Shown: piece after piece, positions 11,301-21,000 of the stretch
Position numbering within the stretch: the stretch's first letter is position 1
Layout of the letters: each line of letters opens with the position of its first letter
NCBI GenBank assembly: GCA_021014325.1
Contig: CM037474.1
Location: 8,557,130 to 8,621,129, forward strand
Source: Plazaster borealis
Taxonomy: Eukaryota; Echinodermata; Asteroidea; Forcipulatida; Labidiasteridae
DNA length: 64,000 bases
Reading direction: 5' to 3'
Notes under the pieces: model-generated
What the model was told of the DNA's origin: nothing
Seen by the model: the letters and a program-made list of their open reading frames with translations, nothing else
Databases searched by the model: none
Made by a program: the position numbers and the translations under genes

Positions 11301-14300
11301 GTTTGCTGTTTGGCACCTAGGATAAGTATGTTTGCTGTTAGGCACCAAGGGTAAGTATGTTTGCTGTTAGAAGCCTAGGGTAAGTATGTTTGCTGTTAGA
11401 CCCCTAGGGTTAGTATGTTTGCCGTAAGGGGCCTAAGGTAATTATGTTTGCTGTTAGGCACCAAGGGTAAGTATGTTTGCTGTTAGGCACCTAGGGTAAG
11501 TATGTTTGCTGTTAGGCACCAAGGGTAAGTATGTTTGCTGTTAGGCACCAAGGGTAAGTATGTTTGCTGTTAGGCACCAAGGGTAAGTATGTTTGCTGTT
11601 AGAAGCCTAGGGTAAGTATGTTTGCTGTTAGGCACCAAGGGTTAGTATGTTTGCCGTAAGGCGCCTAAGGTAATTATGTTTGCTGTTAGGCACCAAGGGT
11701 AAGTATGTTTGCTGTTAGGCACCTAGGGTAAGTATGTTTGCTGTTAGGCACCAAGGGTAAGTATGTTTGCTGTTAGGCACCAAGGGTAAGTATGTTTGCT
11801 GTTAGAAGCCTAGGGTAAGTATGTTTGCTGTTAGGCACCAAGGGTAAGTATGTTTGCTGTTAGGCACCAAGGGTAAGTATGTTTGCTGTTAGAAGCCTAG
11901 GGTAAGTATGTTTGCTGTTAGGCACCAAGGGTAAGTATGTTTGCTGTTAGAAGCCTAGGGTAAGTATGTTTGCTGTTAGGCACGAAGGGCAAGTATGTTT
12001 GCTGTAAGTTTTTGCACCAAGGGCAAGTACATAGAGTATACAGTTAAGTGGTTTTAGGAACATGGAAAAGCAAGCTTGCTTTTATGCGCCTAGGTTAAGT
12101 TCATTTGCTGTTAGGCACCTAGGGTTAGTATGATTGCTGTATTGTATCCCAGCATAGGCTTAAAAAAGTACAGTTGTTGATGACTAATTGACTAGTTAAT
12201 TGCAAATACTTTACCCTCAAGCCCATAATCTGCAACAGTGTGGATGGGGTCAAATGCAGCAAATGAGGGTGTTATTGGTAAGTGTAATTACCAGTGTACG
12301 TTGTTAAGTAGATCAAAATTGAAAAGCATTTACCAAGCTTGTTTATGACAAGAGTTGCCATCCAAACTGATTCAAAGATTTTGGTTACTTTGCGTCAACT
12401 TACTCAGCTTGGTCTGTAGTCTGTTGAGCCTGCCATAGGAATGGTTTGGTATAAAAAGAGACACTCTTTGTCTTAGCAATGGGTCCAGGTTTTGATCTGG
12501 CTGCAGCACTAAACATGTCTCGATTACGTTTGGTAATTGGGACTACTTTCACCTTTGTTGTTGATCTGAAACAAAACAGAAAATATCCACATTGATATTT
12601 ATATTTTTCAGCGGTCTTGAAAAGTCATACTCTCTGTATGACCTTGAAAATGTAGAAAAATTTGGACAGCCCTATATGCAGAAAAAAATTATTTATTTTC
12701 CCGAGTAATCAAACCAAAACTACTGTGAAGTATCCATCAACCTAGGTGTAAGTTCTGGTTATAGATAAATTGCTGATGAAATATTTTCAGTCAAAAAGCA
12801 ATTTTTTTCTTCTAGCCATTAACAAATTGTTTTGTCATTGAAACTCCATTTAGACACCCATATAAAGACGCTTTCTATAGACATTTACAGATTCTAATGG
12901 CTAGTATTTAGTTAATTTTTTATCTGGTAATGTTTCAAAAGCACAATCAGATCGTTAGCAAGCTGTGATGTAACGGCCAATCATCGAGCCACCCCCAATC
13001 GAACAGACAGCATCCTGATGAAGAGAGATGAAACCTCATGATAATACAGTATAATCCGTCTATACACAATCTTGGCTCAACGATGTTTTTAAAATTTTCT
13101 TTTGTATATTGCCTGTCTGAACTTTTTAGAAATAATGTTATTATTGGCAAACAACCATTTTTATAGGAAAATTTTACATTTTCCTCCTCAGTGTATAGCC
13201 TTCTCCATATGTACATGTATTTTAGGAACAAGTGTTTCTCTTGTGTGTGTAATTTTATTGAATTTGTGGAGAGAAATAAAATAATAACAATAAGGCGAAG
13301 TAAAAACATGTTTCGCATCCCCGCCCGCTTCCTTTTTGAGGCCCCCTGGAATTATTTGGCATTTGTTATTCAACGAATCCATCAAAAAATAAATCTTACG
13401 TGTCCATAGCGTTCTGAATCATGTGTGTTTAGACTCTCAAAGTACCCTTTTACATCGTCATAATTGTAACGCTACCGTACCATCGCTAAATATGTATTTG
13501 CAAAAGTCTATAAACTGCCATTGATTTTGCCTTGTTCCATCACGTGTTTGTGTAGTTTCAAATATAGTCGTTTCAGTCGTAATCATTCGTCACAGTCCTG
13601 TTTAGCGTTGACAATGAAACTTAAATGTGACTGGCACGAGAGGCTATATGCAATCTCGATTTTGTCGCGGTCGTTACGTACTGTAATAATAACCAGTACC
13701 AACAATTGCCCAACGTTTGGGTTCGAAAACTAGGCTTTGTCGGGTTCCCTTAACAACTTTACCACAACGATACGATCAATTGGTACCATAGCTGTTTTAC
13801 GTCAAATTTAAAGGGATTTGTGGTGCGATAGATTTTAATATCATCAATCAACCATGGTTTTCATTACGAACGGATTCTAAGATAGTTAAGCAGTGGTATG
13901 CACCATCAGTGATAGATGTGAAGAAAACTCTAAGTGGTGTTTTCTCAGAATTTTGCAGCAGGGGAGTTTGACGGAGGGAAGCCAATCGGCGATGAATACC
14001 AAACAACGGCCATTTTGAAAAAAGAAAGAAAAAAAAAGCCCTGCTACCTCCTTTTTTTGAAAAACCCGGACGTGAAACATGTTTGTTTTTTTACTCGGCA
14101 TAATAATAATAAAGGCATTGGGCACAAATCTACATGTTACAAAGAGTTAATTCGTTCGTTGTTTGCAGTGCCTTTTGGCCGGGGCCACCGAATTAGACCC
14201 ATGGACTCTGAATATTGATGACAAAATGAAATCATGAACAAACGAAGTGAAGAAAACTGGGACTGTGATTTACAGTTTTTTCTTTTGACAAAACTTGCAT

Positions 14301-16995
14301 GAAAGCCCTCTTTGTTCAGCGTGACCCAGGCATCACAAAGGCTGTCACAAAGGCTGTCACAAAGGCTGGAAGCCACCGCCGATAATCACCCATGGCACGC
14401 TGGAATCTTGAACTTACCTCAGTGCTAAAAACCAATGGAAATAATTAAGGCAGCCATTAAGTCCATCGAAATCCTCAAAAGTAATACCATGGAGGAATAA
14501 AATAGGAGTTACAACAATGCACAGTTCATAAATGTTTGATGTCTTTTCCTGTGAGCAGTCATAAACACAGCAAGCTTCCAGCGTGCAAGCTATTGCGCGG
14601 TATGCAGACTGTTTATACTTCCTTAGCATTCACAAAAATGCACTGTACAAGATTGGTGTCGATCCAAGTTGACCTCCAACGAAGTTTGATGCCAGCCCAA
14701 TTAGACCTTGGAAATAGGTTCGAATGAACAAAGACCAATTTTAAGTGCACACTATGTACACAAACTTTGGATTTGTACACTGAAGAGTGAGACAACTAAT
14801 CTCCAAATGTTACTTTTCCGGAAACCTTCGATATTGAATTCGGTATTACACAGTTTGATCTTTGATTCCAACGACTTTTGTCCATTTGTCCCAGACCAAC
14901 CAAGTGTAACACCCTGATGAGTGCATGGCATGTATGCATGGTGTACGCAACACATAAACCTTCTAAGTGAATCAACTGGTCATCCTTTGATGAACTCGTT
15001 ACATAGAACATTCCGAGTCGGTTGCCAACCACACCAACACACAGAACTCCTGTTTAGACAGTCCCCGATCATTTGTCCTTGAAAATTAAGCGTCTTAACA
15101 TGACATCCACCATTAATTGGTTAGTAAAAAAATTAAGAAAGTATTTGTTTTGATTTTACTTACCTAAATGACTGACATTGGTAAGGTATGGCTTCAGCTC
15201 GACCAAGGTTGTCAGCATTTTTGTAACTTTTCATATTGGATGCCACAGTCTTCTTCATTGTCAAATTTCTCTTGACCTTTCACATAACAAAATGAAATGT
15301 TGATAATTACAATGTCATGCATATTGTTCAAATTAGGGACACTGTACTTCCAATCTCACTCAGGTGACTGTGATTTGTCTTTTGCCATGACAATTTGTTA
15401 TGCTCAGTACATGTAGATGATTGTCTGCTGTACGCTTGAATTTAATTAATATCCATGCTCTTTAAAGGTAGGGTCATAGATTGGTTTTTGTCAACGTAAT
15501 GCTGAATTATAGGCCAAATTTATCAAAAAAGATACAATAAAAGTCAACTGTGAAAGTTTCAGCTGAATACAGTGTCTACTTGTTGAGAAATCAGCAAAAA
15601 ACTGTGAAGCGACAGCGGGTACCAACCACATCTCTGGCCAAATAGCAATCACAAACTGACACCACAGAAATCTGAATCTCCAAAAGTAGCCTAAAGGCGA
15701 TCTTTGGGGATTCAATTTTTTTTTGACATACATTTATTTTATTTTTTTGAAACAGCGGGGCACTTCAGACAAATAATTTATTAGGATGATTACTACCATT
15801 ACCATCTTTTAACAAGTAGTATAGCCGTTAGGGAAAAAACATTTTGTTTTTGGGTGGGGTTCATTACTCAAGTATAACTGAAACTCTACCTTTAAATGGA
15901 CATTAACCACTTCATGACAGTATTCTAAGTATTCTAAAAAATTACTGTGCCTCTGCACGATATTATTTTTTCTGAACTTTTTGGAATTTCAGAATTTTTT
16001 CTTTTTTAGAGAGAAAGAATGTCATTGTCACAATGAAACCCTGACTAAACAAAGTAAAGGCAAGGCATGTTCTCATAAAGTGTAGTAATGTTCCATGAAT
16101 TGTCATTCTCTTTTGATAATAATCGGCCATGATATATTATAATCTCGGACTTGCCTCCCGTATGCCAAATACAATGATAAAACAATGGTGGCAGTCTAAC
16201 GAATCTCTCGTATTCCTTGTTTGTAAAACAAAAGGATGAAGGTCTGGAATTGGGGATTACAGAATAACCCGGTCCCTCTTTGAACTGGGGAAACAAAGCA
16301 TAGCATGGTAGCTGTGCACGCTACAGAAAGGAACGAGGGCGTACAGTGTAGTTATATACATCAACCGGTCAACCGACTGCAACCAATAGAGGACATTCCA
16401 AGCTGTTCTGAACCGTTATTTAGTTTGGAAATTTTTCACTGAATAAGACATCATTCAGCGTCAAGGGGTTTTAGACCCATATTGTAACTTTCAGTCATTT
16501 ATACAAACTAGCAGGTCCCGCTAGATGAGTTAATTTGAAATTGAGCGGTTAGTACAGCTAAATATTTAGACTTTAACAAATAAAAGATGATAAAGGTCAA
16601 CAGGCCTGTTTGTTTGGGAAGTCAATGGAACTCCAAACACCTTGAACAAATTCAGGTTGCACTTTCATGCATCTACAATGAACAGTTATACCTACCTTTG
16701 GAAAAGATGTACCTGTTGTAGTTTGTTCTGAACGTTCTTTATGATCTCCACCACCACCACCACCATGAATCAACTCTGGGAGCTGAATGGATGGCTGCTT
16801 CATGGATAATGTTACAGATTCAGCTGTTTTTGTTGGAGATGGACAATTGGGAACAGTGAAGAACTGTGTTGGGTTCTGGATGATGGGAAAAGTCTGTTTG
16901 TTTGGATCTGGTACTTTTGCCATCTTGTCCGATACCATTCTTGTGGTCATATCATATTGCTGTAAGTGAATCAAGTTCATTTGACAGTTACTCAT
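2303..16995 (-). CDS. Uncharacterised EF-hand protein, nine exons, 3' end not found
   Basis: Nine minus-strand exons join without a stop: 16696-16995, 15164-15276, 12404-12565, 9879-10025, 9222-9317, 8202-8579, 4598-4738, 4117-4308 and 2303-2378. They give 535 residues. All introns are GT-AG, and every junction keeps phase; seven of eight split a codon after its second base, which would not happen by chance. The N-terminal 440 residues are hydrophilic: a Gly run (six G) near residue 80, a basic KVRGQKRKHG stretch near 208-217, and a Ser/Arg/Lys-rich segment (about 310-390, with RRKSQ, RRNS and RRGS motifs resembling basophilic kinase sites). An acidic segment (about 400-470) follows. Residues 505-516, DSNRDGHITFQE, match a canonical EF-hand loop with Asp/Asn/Asp at positions 1, 3 and 5, Gly at 6, Ile at 8 and Glu at 12, so calcium binding is likely. 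No signal peptide or membrane segment is visible. I do not recognise the family; a role is not claimed. The gene points away from DNAJC2. Confidence 0.8.
4117..4308 (-). CDS. EF-hand gene, exon 8 (first half of EF-hand)
   Basis: 192 bases between CTACTAG and GTAAGA. Codes for an acidic start (MEIEVPEDDP), a Ser-rich linker and an amphipathic helix (ADRKEELSEKFTKL) that forms the incoming helix of the EF-hand. It ends within the calcium loop (DSNRDG). Confidence 0.85.
4598..4738 (-). CDS. EF-hand gene, exon 7
   Basis: 141 bases with a TTGCCAG acceptor and an AG/GTATAC donor. Codes for an acidic segment (SEDNEMETEIKDDAIDN and EETKDEGEIAI). Its first base completes Lys with the last two bases of exon 6. 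A second donor (GTTAGG) lies four bases upstream, but only the chosen one keeps the frame into exon 8. Confidence 0.78.
4739..6640. other. Intron of the EF-hand gene, no recognised content
   Basis: AT-rich intron between exons 6 and 7. The short ORFs here have no protein-like character. No repeat family seen elsewhere in the window was recognised. Confidence 0.6.
6642..8075 (-). mobile_element. tRNA-derived SINE, split by a DNA transposon
   Basis: On the minus strand the right end (about 7990-8070) has a tRNA-like head: an A-box-like TGGCCGAGCGGTTTAGA and a B-box-like GGGTTTGAACCC. The body runs to about 7866, is interrupted, and resumes at 6642-6788 with a TATATAAGAAGCCACTATTATT tail region. 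Head, body and tail match another copy at 60625-61018, and placing the halves side by side restores a continuous SINE. Confidence 0.7.
6789..7866. mobile_element. 1.1 kb inverted-repeat DNA element inside a SINE
   Basis: The left end (GTATGTTCAGATAGCGTACT) is the imperfect reverse complement of the right end (AGTACTGTGTCTGAACGACC). Both ends carry several TTAAACC/GGTTTAA motifs, giving a foldback structure. An inner inverted pair sits near 7220-7300 around ACGAATTCTCCTATTGG. There is no transposase ORF, so it is non-autonomous. It interrupts the SINE and is therefore the younger insertion. Confidence 0.65.
8202..8579 (-). CDS. EF-hand gene, exon 6
   Basis: 378 bases, the largest exon, between TTATAG and GTAAGT. 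It starts with a helical RRMKEWQNKIKAE segment, then a Ser/Thr-rich linker, then a Lys/Arg/Ser-rich block with repeated RRxS patterns, and ends acidic and Pro-rich (VVEPEPL). Confidence 0.85.
9222..9317 (-). CDS. EF-hand gene, exon 5
   Basis: 96 bases with a CCCCAG acceptor and a GTAAGG donor. Codes for DYRDEADKIRQIALPPNAQE followed by LYMGRGINLP. It is the most protein-like part of the N-terminal half: no low complexity and an amphipathic helix pattern. It would be the best query for a homology search. Confidence 0.82.
9879..10025 (-). CDS. EF-hand gene, exon 4
   Basis: 147 bases between a TTGTAG acceptor and a GTATGC donor. Codes for an acidic then strongly basic stretch (TRFLEEEENLRKVRGQKRKH) ending in RQLFNDLHVGGKTTNIVE. 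The phase matches exons 3 and 5 exactly. The donor is weaker than those of the other exons, so optional use is possible. Confidence 0.72.
10070..12020. repeat. 29-bp minisatellite with higher-order units, in an intron
   Basis: About 65 units of 29 bp with core GTAAGTATGTTTGCTG followed by a variable TTAGGCACCAAGG-type half. Variant units recur in fixed order, giving a higher-order period of about 145 bp (five units) between about 10300 and 10750, with further block duplications to 11700. The right third is more homogeneous, so it was amplified most recently. It lies in the intron between exons 3 and 4 of the EF-hand gene, in opposite sense to the core motif as written. Confidence 0.95.
12404..12565 (-). 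CDS. EF-hand gene, exon 3
   Basis: 162 bases with a TTTCAG acceptor and a GTAAGT donor. Codes for a basic segment with KVKVVPITKRNRDMFSAA, then an aromatic patch FYTKPFLW. It starts with the third base of a split codon and ends after two bases, like its neighbours. Confidence 0.8.
12566..15163. other. Intron of the EF-hand gene, no recognised content
   Basis: Intron between exons 2 and 3. Short ORFs overlap each other on both strands without any protein-like composition. A minor triplicated 15-base motif (CTGTCACAAAGG) lies at about 14330-14370. Nothing else could be supported. Confidence 0.55.
15164..15276 (-). CDS. EF-hand gene, exon 2
   Basis: 113 bases. It begins after an AAAG acceptor in phase 0 (VKRNLTMKKTVASN) and ends TCATTTAG before GTAAGT after two bases of a codon. 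Basic and polar. An internal ATG could serve as an alternative start if exon 1 were not used. Confidence 0.72.
15466..15891. mobile_element. Short inverted-repeat element flanked by TTAA
   Basis: Begins AGGTAGGGTCAT and ends ACTCTACCT, with TTAA immediately on each side (15462-15465 and 15892-15895). It is 426 bp long with no coding capacity. TTAA duplication is the hallmark of piggyBac-type insertion, so this is probably a piggyBac-like MITE. The inverted terminal match is short and imperfect. Confidence 0.6.
16070..16320. repeat. Dispersed repeat, 'CTTCGTCC/ACAAACAAGG' family
   Basis: Contains the motif set GGTGGCAG, TCTCT, CCTTGTTTGTA, AACAAAAGGA and GAAGGTCTGGAATT, shared in either orientation with copies at about 55720-55810, 56470-56735 and 57310-57560. 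Here the copy is in the orientation ending in GAATTGGGGATTACAGAATAA. It resembles a small non-autonomous DNA element. Confidence 0.55.
16696..16995 (-). CDS. EF-hand gene, exon 1 (start codon)
   Basis: Codes for 100 residues from ATG at 16995. A stop lies in frame about 20 bases upstream, which favours this Met as the start, although a non-coding 5' exon may exist. The exon ends TTTCCAAAG before GTAGGT in phase 0. It includes six consecutive glycines and is rich in Thr, Gln and Pro, so it is probably disordered. Confidence 0.75.
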
Positions 16996-17218
16996 TAATT
17001 TACCAAAAGGTCAAAAATTTACATATTTCTAGGTAGGCTCAAAACATTAAAGGGAGATGATCTCTGGTGTATTCAGAGACCAAGACTTTGAAACTGTTTC
17101 TACAAGAATAATATGTAGTGATTTGTAAAAAGGGCTAATTTTGTTCTCTTCTTCTTGGGGGGATGGTTGTTTTAATAATAACAATAACAAACAGTTCTGA
17201 GATTAAAGAGGCTATTTT

Positions 17219-17393
17219 GTCATGATCAAAGCATGATCAAGGCCTGTGGCTGTATGACGTGGATTTATGAACTCTCACACAGCTGCATGCGTACGCGCAC
17301 TCTCCATAGATTGATACAGAGGAAGGGCGTGCGCATCCAGTATCTGGGTGAGAGTTCATAATTCCACAGCCACAGGCCTGCTTTGATCATGAC
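17219..17393. mobile_element. 175-bp foldback element
   Basis: The left arm (GATCAAGGCCTGTGGCTGT) is the inverse of the right arm (ACAGCCACAGGCCTGCTTTG), and the inner halves also pair (ATGAACTCTCAC with GTGAGAGTTCAT). This gives a near-continuous hairpin with a loop of about 50 bases. The left arm has an extra copy of CATGATCAAAG. Confidence 0.75.
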
Positions 17394-18533
17394 GACACAG
17401 TCCCTATAATAACTTTTTGTCAGTAGATAACAAATGGACAAACTTCAAAAACATTTTTTATTTTGCATAAATCAAATTTGCCGCCATTGCCCTTTTTAAT
17501 GACTACCATTAAAGGTGACCTAAGAATACAAAAGGTAATATGATCTCATCAATATGAACTAACAAACATTTTCCAGGCCTTTTTAACATTATTTTGAGCT
17601 GTTTTGGAGTTGTTAATTTAATTTTGACACCTTGTACCACAGTGGCAGACAATAGGCTCACACACACCTCCTTACTGATCATAACCAGACCATCAAGATA
17701 TAGATTTATTTGGCACCGCTGGCTTCTGTTTTTGATGCTCTTTCGAATCAAACAATACACAAAATTTTGTTTGGACAAGAAAACCCAAAAGTTTTGACCT
17801 CCCTACATGCATTCAAGCCTTGTGAGCCAAAATGTTTTTGGCTTAACAGTACACATAGGTAAGGTGAGCCGTGGATAGAGGAAGAAAATCATTTCTCAAT
17901 GAAAGAGTAACAATATAAATTTTTAAAAATACAAACATGAATGCAGACAATTGCTTCATCTATATTACTGACACGCATGCATGTCAAAAAGATTCAAACT
18001 TGAACTCTAGCAAATAAAATTTAAACCTCAAAAATACAGTACATAGCAGGTGCCCGGAAACAACCAAAACTACATTTAACTTCTGTGGTCGAAGATCTAC
18101 AAAGTGAAGAATTCCAAAAGTATCTTGGTGTCACCATATCACCATATATATGACCAAAAAAAACATATCTGAAGTGTCTTTTTAAAAGAAATCTCAGAGT
18201 GATTGGCAATTGGCATCGTCCATCCTAACTTATGGAACTGAACTGCAGTGAAGCTATTTATTAATGAAACCGCCCACATAACAATAATCCTACCCATACT
18301 AATGCATCATACCAGCATGGGACCCGCATCTCACACTTCTCAAAAAACAAGGATGGCTGACACAGGAGAAAAGTCAGTGACAGCAGACAGCAAAAGCTTC
18401 AGATGCGCACTATGATTCTGCCATGAACTAGAACATTTGACAACAGTGCTTCTTTAAAAAAAACAATCACAAATTTGAACAGCCTCCCACCTAGAAATCA
18501 TGGATGGCATCCCACTATCACACTCTGCATTAA

Positions 18534-18905
18534 AGGCATCGTACACGTTTGATGACTCTGAAAATTTATGGCAATAAAAACTTACTTGGTAAGAAGTACA
18601 GCAGCTTTGGATAGCATAATGCATTTTGAGAGACTTTTTACTTCGAAGGACTGCGGTTGTAAAAAAATATATCACTTTTTATCCCCAAAATATTTTGAAT
18701 ATTGTGAACGCTTCTCAGAGTGTGTATTCCAATGCAGATTATTCTTCCTGCGTGGATATAACCACTCCAGATTTTCGGCAATATCTCAAAAACGCTATCA
18801 CCTTTTGAAATGAAATTTTCACAGGTTAGTTTAATGGTATATACCTACAACTATATAGGATTGAAACAAACAATAGGCTCCAATTACCAAACGTGTATGA
18901 TGCCT
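18534..18905. mobile_element. TTAA-type short element, one end degraded
   Basis: Begins after TTAA with AGGCATCGTACACGTTTG and ends AACGTGTATGATGCCT, a good terminal inverted match over 372 bp. The right flank reads ATCT instead of TTAA. The internal sequence (GGCAATAAAAACTTACTTGG) resembles the element at 49186-49534, so both belong to one family. Confidence 0.65.
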
Positions 18906-18989
18906 ATCTATGTGCTGACCCTAATTTATGGCGGAAAATAATGGGATTTCATAAGATAATAAGAAACCTCATGCATACCTAGAGTCAAC

Positions 18990-20324
18990 GGCGCACCCAG
19001 GATTATGTCTTAGGGGGGGCTCAAATAAATTTAACGGGTGGGGGTCCAGCCTGACGGCCCCTGGTGGGGTCCAGGGGCGAAGCCCCGGTGGGGGTCCAGG
19101 GGGCAAACCCCCCCGTAAGCTCTGGGCTTGTGGCGTTTTGGGGGTGAAAAATCAAGCCTCTTTATGCTTAAAATTTGAGAAATAGACATACTTTTTAAGC
19201 ACTTCTGATCATATACATCTTTAAATTTTATTTGAAATTCTTCTGTAACATCAACGGGCTCAAAGAAAAGTATAATAAAAGCCAAGCTTGCGAGAGCCAA
19301 TCTCGTGCTGACATCTCTGGAGTCTGGATTGCAAGTTTTCAGTGTTGTTCAGCCTCCCTCTTGTTAGAACTCATTGCCACTCAACTGGGTTTGGCAGATA
19401 ATGCCAGCAGGAGTCCCCAGAATGTTGTGAACGCTGTACATTGTCGGCAACAGTTTTTGTTTTGAATAATAATGCTGCGGACGTTGTGGAAAAGAACATT
19501 CATGTGGGCGGTGCTACCTATTTTTCATCACTGGGCGGCAAATTCTATGAATACGTAGGCGGCAAATCCAGATCCTACAGATAATCCTTCGTTTTGCGAA
19601 AGTGGTGTTAGATAATAATAATTTTTATCAGATTACTGTTAAAAAGTGAAAATTAAAAGTTTAACCTGGGAATAATTGTGATATGTAATTTGGAAAGGGT
19701 AGGATTGCAGGCCTTTTTATTCCCTGCACATAGCCGACTTGAAGAAACTTGTGGAAAGGGAGCAACGCGTGATGACGTTCGTTTAGGATCTGGTCGATAT
19801 CCGGTGTTATGCATATTCATTAAAAACTTTGTGGGTTAAAAAACTACTATTACTAATTCAAAGTAGTACTACAGCTACAGGCAATCCTCTAAGGGGGGGA
19901 AAATTGAATGCCGGAACGACTTGAGACCAACGTGAGACAAATTTTATCCTGGACAAAGTGACCCGTCAGTTTTAAATGCTTAATATGTTTTTGTGGCAAA
20001 TCTAAACAATTAAAAGTGAGATAGATATCATAAAAGTATGGTGTTCAATATCTGTCATCTTGCATCTCGCACCTCGCATTATCGAATCTCTCATATAAAA
20101 GAGTAATTTTGGCAGAAAGAAAAAAATTGCGAATGGCATAGAATGAAAAGAAAATCCTGCCACCGGAAATAAAAAACACAACAACCACACATTGCACACA
20201 CACACTTACGACTTTTCTCCCTCCCCTTCCCCCTTTCTTTCCTCCCCCCCCCCCCATTTTTTTTCCGGGGACCCTCTTGGGGGGGGGCTCAAGCCCCCCT
20301 CCCCCCTCCCCCCTTGGGTGCGCC
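18990..20324. mobile_element. 1.3 kb inverted-repeat element with C/G-run ends
   Basis: The left end GGCGCACCCAGG and right end CTTGGGTGCGCC are inverted. Just inside each is a long G- or C-rich tract (GGGGGGGCTCAA and its inverse), plus repeats of GGGGTCCAGG. There is no transposase ORF. The inner 19.3-20.0 kb is ordinary AT-rich sequence. Confidence 0.55.
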
Positions 20325-20359
20325 ATTGGCCATTGCCTAGAGTAGACCATTGAGGTCAG

Positions 20360-21000
20360 TATTAACTAACCACTAACTGGGGCGCTGTACTCACTTTTTT
20401 AAAAAAATGAAATTTTGACACCCCAGCCACGCGACTTCACTTGTGCAAACCAAACTTAATTGTAACCAAAGTTGGTGATTATTTCAATAATTCAGATTTA
20501 GATTAAAAAACACAACACACTTACAACAAATTGAGAACCGAGTGAGGTAAACAAACATGACGACACTAAATGGCATAGTGCATACCATAGCCTGTACTGT
20601 ACAATGTAGGTTAAGTAGGCCGTATTCGTGAGTGTAGACCCAGTAACTGGGGCGCTGTACTCACCATGGACGGTGTGACCATGGAGCTATAAAAAGGATG
20701 GTGTGACCATCCACGGAGGTAGAATACCTCCATGTATGATGTGACCTAAATAAGCGGATAGGAATTACTCCTAGACCCAATAACTGGGGCGCTGTACTCG
20801 TTTTTTCGAAATTTTGACATCTGCGGTCGTATACTGCAGATGTCAAAATTTCGAAAAAACGAGTACAGCGCCCAGTTACTGGGTCTACACATAATGGAGG
20901 TAGGATTAGACCCATCTAATCCTACCTCCAGAGTCCATGGTCTACATAACAATACATTTCTAACATTACTCCCATTTTCAACCACACACGAAATTAACTT
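20360..21000. repeat. Cluster of 'TAACTGGGGCGCTG' repeats with a perfect palindrome
   Basis: The motif TAACTGGGGCGCTGTACTC occurs at about 20375, 20644 and 20780, and inverted at about 20862-20883. Positions 20772-20887 form a 116-bp palindrome with arms TAGACCCA...GACATCTGC around a short spacer. Next to it (about 20895-20930) is a smaller hairpin with arms GGAGGTAGGATTAGA and TCTAATCCTACCTCC. Related copies lie near 30050 and 31165-31210. Confidence 0.75.

Noticed and set aside
10070..12020. 29-bp repeats as a CRISPR array
   Set aside because: Units are contiguous with no unique spacers, and the context is a eukaryotic intron.
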